NCBI GenBank assembly: GCA_032718475.1 | Contig: JAUCBJ010008833.1 | Location: 1 to 35,145, forward strand | Reading direction: 5' to 3' | Source: Nemertoderma westbladi | Taxonomy: Eukaryota; Xenacoelomorpha; Nemertodermatida; Nemertodermatidae | DNA: 35,145 nt | Shown here: one piece after another, positions 31,754-35,145 of the stretch | Numbering within the stretch: the first letter of the stretch is position 1 | Layout of the letters: the number at the start of each line of letters is the position of its first letter | Position numbers and translations under genes: made by a program | Notes under the pieces: model-generated | What the model was told of the DNA's origin: nothing | The model's database searches: none | What the model saw: only the letters and a program-made list of their open reading frames with translations

Positions 31754-32089
31754 GGCAACTGCTATTTAATCCAGCTGTTGGTGGTTGGCGTTGCTAGGTA
31801 CCCTGTTTAAAACAAATCAGTGATATAATGATATAGTGATACAAATATAGTGACTCCAGTATCTCATTAAATAAATAAAATGCCTCAGAATAGTATTTAT
31901 TACAGTACAAAGTTAACTGATTGAAGAGTAATAATCCCCATTTACCTAGGTAAATAATGCAAATCTTAATTACCTCTAGCCCATTGACTGCGCGGTAAAT
32001 AATGTAAAATTTAACTATAAACATAAAATACTAAAAGTGCGTGTTGCATTAAGGCATATAATTCAATAAGTAATAGTACAAGCTAATGT
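31754..32089. other. Downstream region of the transporter gene
   Basis: 31758-31825 contains an inverted, diverged fragment of 17622-17672 (shared GGTACCTAGCAACGCCA on the minus strand). A minus-strand AATAAA at 31896-31901, about 190 bases after the transporter stop, is a candidate polyadenylation signal. Confidence 0.4.
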
Positions 32090-33529
32090 TTATTGCTCCA
32101 TCTTCATATATAGATTTACCTCAACAGGTTCTGCATTATCGCCTTCAAATTTATGAGTATTCCTGAGGGAATAGGGCACCCACAACAGAAGCTGAATAAT
32201 AGCTAAAAGGGCAGGCCATAGACAAGCTACTGAGAACATGCCCTCTTTAAGCTGGGCAATCTCAGGTCCAGAAAGTGTCGAACCTCCACTCTGTATATGA
32301 GAAGTGTATTGGTAACGGTTTAAAACAGACAAAACAAGCATAGGAGCCACACTCTGTGCCGGTTTGGTAAATAATGCATTGACTCCAAAAACTGTAGAAG
32401 AGATAGGTGTAGAGCGATTGTGTTGCCTTTGGTCAGCATCAACTACATCAGATAGTATCAGATTGAATTGGGAGAAAGTAACATTAGTAATGACCATGTC
32501 GATTACGAAGTAGAAGGCAAGAAAGTAAAAATGAGATGGACCAATCAAGTACATGAGGGTTGACTGAGTGAGTTTGTACAGGAAAAAGAACACTATTACT
32601 CTATAAGCTCCAAAGTGTTTCACAGGAATTGTAACAGCAAGCAAAACAAAATTTGTTAAGATGTAAGGAGAACCATAGACTAAACTACGTACAGAAGATG
32701 AAATGCTGTCCTTTGGAATCAGTTGATCTCCAAATATTGCCAGGAAATTCTTGTTATAAGTGGAATGACAAATCTGTAGAAAGTTCATGAAAATAAACAA
32801 CATGAAATTTCGATTCCTAATTAATTGACAGAACAATGTCACCATCGACTCTTTGGGTTGTTTGTTAGTTAGTTCAATATCGATTGCTGAATCACAACTA
32901 GATTTCACATTTAGTGCACAGTAGGTCAGTGACAACCATGCTAATAACGCCAGAACAACACAGACCATTTGCAAATTAACCAAATTTTTCATATGATCCG
33001 ATATAGATTCGGTTGCAAACACAGTCCAACTCGTGATAAAGTTGAAGAACACTTGACATCTCATTAGAGTCACTCTGTCTCCATATCTGTGGCTAATTTC
33101 AGTGAATAAGGCACATTGGTTGAGAAGAACAAAGGTGAAGAATGTGTCCCACAAGCAAAGAGCGAACATGAGATGCAAGCCTATAACCCAAGGTTGATCA
33201 AGAATACTCTTCCATGGGAACCAAGGTATCAAAAACGAAATACACCACAACGGGGCCCCAAATAATATAGCCTTCTGTCGCTTTCGTATCCATCTGTGAT
33301 TGGAGCGATCTTGAAAATAAGCAAACAATGGATCGTTGATAGCATTCCATATCATAAACACAACCTGAGATGCATTAAACCAGACTGGGCTGACATTGTA
33401 GACGTTTACAAATAGTTTCACATAATAGAAATCCCAAACATGAGCCATTAGATGTGATCCAAAACCCAGCATACAATAAGCAAACACGTTCCTGCTCATT
33501 ACACCTGCCATAAGGCCATACACAGCCAT
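32090..33529 (-). CDS. TMEM180/MFSD13A-like major facilitator transporter
   Basis: 479 residues from the ATG at 33529, with no intron in the coding part. About ten to twelve hydrophobic segments indicate a polytopic membrane protein. The N-terminal block, MLGFGSHLMAHVWDFYYVKL then WNAINDPLFAYFQDR (residues about 61-75), is the signature of the MFS_2/GPH-type group. It lines up best with vertebrate TMEM180 (MFSD13A), whose substrate is not established; the human protein is slightly longer (about 517). The frame is open up to 33580, where TTGTTATAG on the coding strand could be a splice acceptor, so a 5' exon upstream is possible. However, the conserved block begins just after the ATG chosen here. 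The protein ends in a short polar tail (EVNLYMKMEQ). It is the most ordinary host gene in the window. Confidence 0.8.
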   Translation of the reverse strand: MAVYGLMAGVMSRNVFAYCMLGFGSHLMAHVWDFYYVKLFVNVYNVSPVWFNASQVVFMIWNAINDPLFAYFQDRSNHRWIRKRQKAILFGAPLWCISFLIPWFPWKSILDQPWVIGLHLMFALCLWDTFFTFVLLNQCALFTEISHRYGDRVTLMRCQVFFNFITSWTVFATESISDHMKNLVNLQMVCVVLALLAWLSLTYCALNVKSSCDSAIDIELTNKQPKESMVTLFCQLIRNRNFMLFIFMNFLQICHSTYNKNFLAIFGDQLIPKDSISSSVRSLVYGSPYILTNFVLLAVTIPVKHFGAYRVIVFFFLYKLTQSTLMYLIGPSHFYFLAFYFVIDMVITNVTFSQFNLILSDVVDADQRQHNRSTPISSTVFGVNALFTKPAQSVAPMLVLSVLNRYQYTSHIQSGGSTLSGPEIAQLKEGMFSVACLWPALLAIIQLLLWVPYSLRNTHKFEGDNAEPVEVNLYMKMEQ

Positions 33530-34376
33530 GTTTGTCGCTAAGAAGATATTTCTGCTAGCCAAATGTGCAAATTGCAAAGCCTATAACAAGCTGGATAGAA
33601 TATCTATATAATAGTATAAAGTAGGCGTACATCGGGTCTTTTGGATATCTGGCCTGATGTTTTCTAATTATATTTATACTAATAATATATTAATTAATCA
33701 TTGCCAGGGATACATTTTTACCATTTTCAAAAATGTTAATAAATTGTGACTTTATTTTGTTTAGAAAATATCCGACCGGATGCGGATATTGGTAAATTCT
33801 CGCCGGATATCCGGTGCACCGCTAATATAGAGTAGTAGGTATTAATTACTGTGGTGTAATTGATAAATCAGTGAATTTAAGTTAAATTTATGAGATCGGC
33901 TAGTGTCACTGTAGATTGCTGAGAATGAATGGCCAAAGACCAGCGGCATGAACCGAAATAACCAGCATTCGAAGAAAAAACGCAAAAAAATATCAAGATA
34001 AAAGAATAATTTAATAATGAGCCTGTTCTAGAATATATTATTATTAATTTAATTTAATTTAGACTTTTTTTCTAGTTGTAGTCGGCCTAAGAACATGGAA
34101 GAATTTGTTTCCTTTGACTAATCCAAATAAAAATTCACAACTACGTTATTAATGACCAGTGGCAGTGCTGTCAAAATAGTTAAACTTTCAACTAGTTGTT
34201 GCCATTTGATGTTATTTAGTTTACAGTGGTTTTAATTAACTTGTTACTGCGAATTTTAGTAAGTCAATGTGGTTTTTTAAAAAAATTGTGACTTTTCAAC
34301 AAAAATCGAACTAAATTTGAAAGCTGGACATGAAGGCTGAAATTTGAAAGCTGATTAGCCATGTTGTTATGGTAAC

Positions 34377-34408
34377 ATAGTGCTAACCATCGAGATGGTT
34401 AGCACTAT
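34377..34408 (+). other. Perfect 15-bp hairpin followed by a T run
   Basis: ATAGTGCTAACCATC, GA, then GATGGTTAGCACTAT form a perfect inverted repeat with a two-base centre, followed at once by eight or nine T. It sits just after an X-box-like word. A terminator or small-RNA role is not supported by anything else. Confidence 0.5.
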
Positions 34409-35027
34409 TTTTTTTTATATATTATATAATAAATAAGAAATAAGATAGACCTACAGATATTATTATCTAGATTAATTTTCTATATCTATATAATCTCTAT
34501 ATATATAATTTCTATATAATATTATGTATCTGAAAGGCCATACTCAATATAATTTGGAAGGCAGTGGCACTTTGCGGCTCGGAAATAACAACCGTTGCTA
34601 TGGGTACATGAATTATTCAAAATGTTGTTATTAAGTTAAGTTTTAGTTGAATTTTAAATAAACTATTTATATTTAACTGAACACCTCAAAATTATTTGAA
34701 AAAATTAGTTAACTTGTCATATATATTTATCTAATTGGGGTTAGTCACTACAAAGTAAGTAGCATAGCACCTGCCTTCATGATAGAGACACTATAGAACA
34801 GCAGATGTCATAAATAAATAATAGGCTGTCGGAACGTCAGAAGAATATCACAGGAAAGTATGTTGGCCTGTTAATAATAATCTATACCTATAAAAATCAA
34901 ATTCTCTCTCTCTCTCTGTGTTCGAACTCCTCCAAAACGGGCAGAGGGATTGCGCTGGGACTTGACATGTGTGTATAACTTTAACCAGCGGTCGTTATAG
35001 GCCACTTTTCGAAAAGTATAATTCACG

Positions 35028-35110
35028 TTCGGTACCGGTACTGGGTACCGGTACGTCAGTAGGCCTATACCGGTACCAGTACGCCAGTAGGCATATGCCG
35101 GTAGCGGGAA
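35028..35110. repeat. GGTACCGGTA-rich tandem cluster
   Basis: TCGGTACCGGTACTGGGTAC and later ACGTCAGTAGGC / ACGCCAGTAGGC variants form a short degenerate tandem repeat. Related ACCGGTA words occur near 2890-3140, 4890, 8250 and 15645. Confidence 0.6.
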
Positions 35111-35145
35111 ATACCGGGTAACATGCCTCGGGTATTGCCTGCTAG

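Larger units (their letters stand above)
33581..35145. other. AT-rich region upstream of the transporter; no gene seen
   Basis: This has no credible frame. It contains GGATATCCGG-type words at about 33765-33815, an X-box-like GTTGTTATGGTAAC near 34364, a perfect hairpin at 34377-34408, a TCTCTCTCTC run with TATAAAAATCAAATT near 34890 (possibly the start of a Helitron-like or other repeat cut by the window end), and GGTACCGGTA repeats from 35030. Confidence 0.5.

Noticed and set aside
33755-33830. hAT-like MITE suggested by GGATATCCGG words
   Set aside because: No paired terminal repeats or 8-bp target duplication could be found.
34377-34420. Rho-independent terminator
   Set aside because: Hairpin plus T run has that shape, but the setting is an animal genome with no bacterial gene nearby.
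34880-35000. Helitron 5' end (TATAAAAATCAAATT, TC run, CTCC-AAAACGG)
   Set aside because: It resembles repeats seen at Helitron-like starts, but the window ends before any diagnostic 3' hairpin or CTRR terminus, so it is not called.

Overview
The window looks like AT-rich, repeat-dense genomic DNA from an animal, most likely an aquatic invertebrate. The evidence is an RTP/3CxxC-type zinc-finger gene, a TMEM180/MFSD13A-like transporter, a class II tRNA-Ser-like sequence, Ty3/Gypsy, non-LTR and piggyBac-like elements, and abundant GTAGGCCTAC and ACCGGT words. I cannot name the phylum. Nothing suggests a prokaryote.

Layout. 1-6282: GC-richer coding remnants of an unidentified mobile element. 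They are one long frame, broken by TAA codons, that ends in a protein with two zinc knuckles and a basic tail. An LTR-like segment of about 1.2 kb follows, then AT-rich DNA with local tandem repeats, then a second LTR-like segment in the opposite orientation. 6290-7840: a piggyBac-like non-autonomous element bounded by TTAA and filled with a 163-bp satellite. 7921-12969: an intact, very young Ty3/Gypsy retrotransposon with identical 196-bp LTRs, AAGG target duplication and a single gag-pol frame. It sits inside a dispersed repeat whose empty version is at 21.8 kb. 12970-14111: more copies of that dispersed repeat, one carrying a 71-bp retroposed tail and a 3 x 56-bp array.

14112-31753 is a direct segmental duplication. 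Copy A is 14112-23257 and copy B is 26187-31753. Each copy carries one intronless 193-aa RTP-like 3CxxC zinc-finger gene, and the two proteins are identical. Copy A additionally holds a 5'-truncated CR1/Jockey-like LINE (18085-20300) and a 1.67-kb repeat block (20457-22124). Copy B holds an extra ~0.3-kb segment with a tRNA-Ser(AGA)-like sequence. Between the copies lies an element of about 2.5 kb with perfect 37-bp terminal inverted repeats. It contains a recurring GGGGTTYTGCC motif, a 19-bp minisatellite and long G tracts.

31754-35145: the one ordinary-looking host gene, a TMEM180/MFSD13A-like MFS transporter on the minus strand, with its AT-rich upstream region. The clearest candidate host genes are therefore the two RTP-like copies and the transporter. 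Almost everything else is mobile or repetitive, and the nested insertions and empty sites give a relative order of events.
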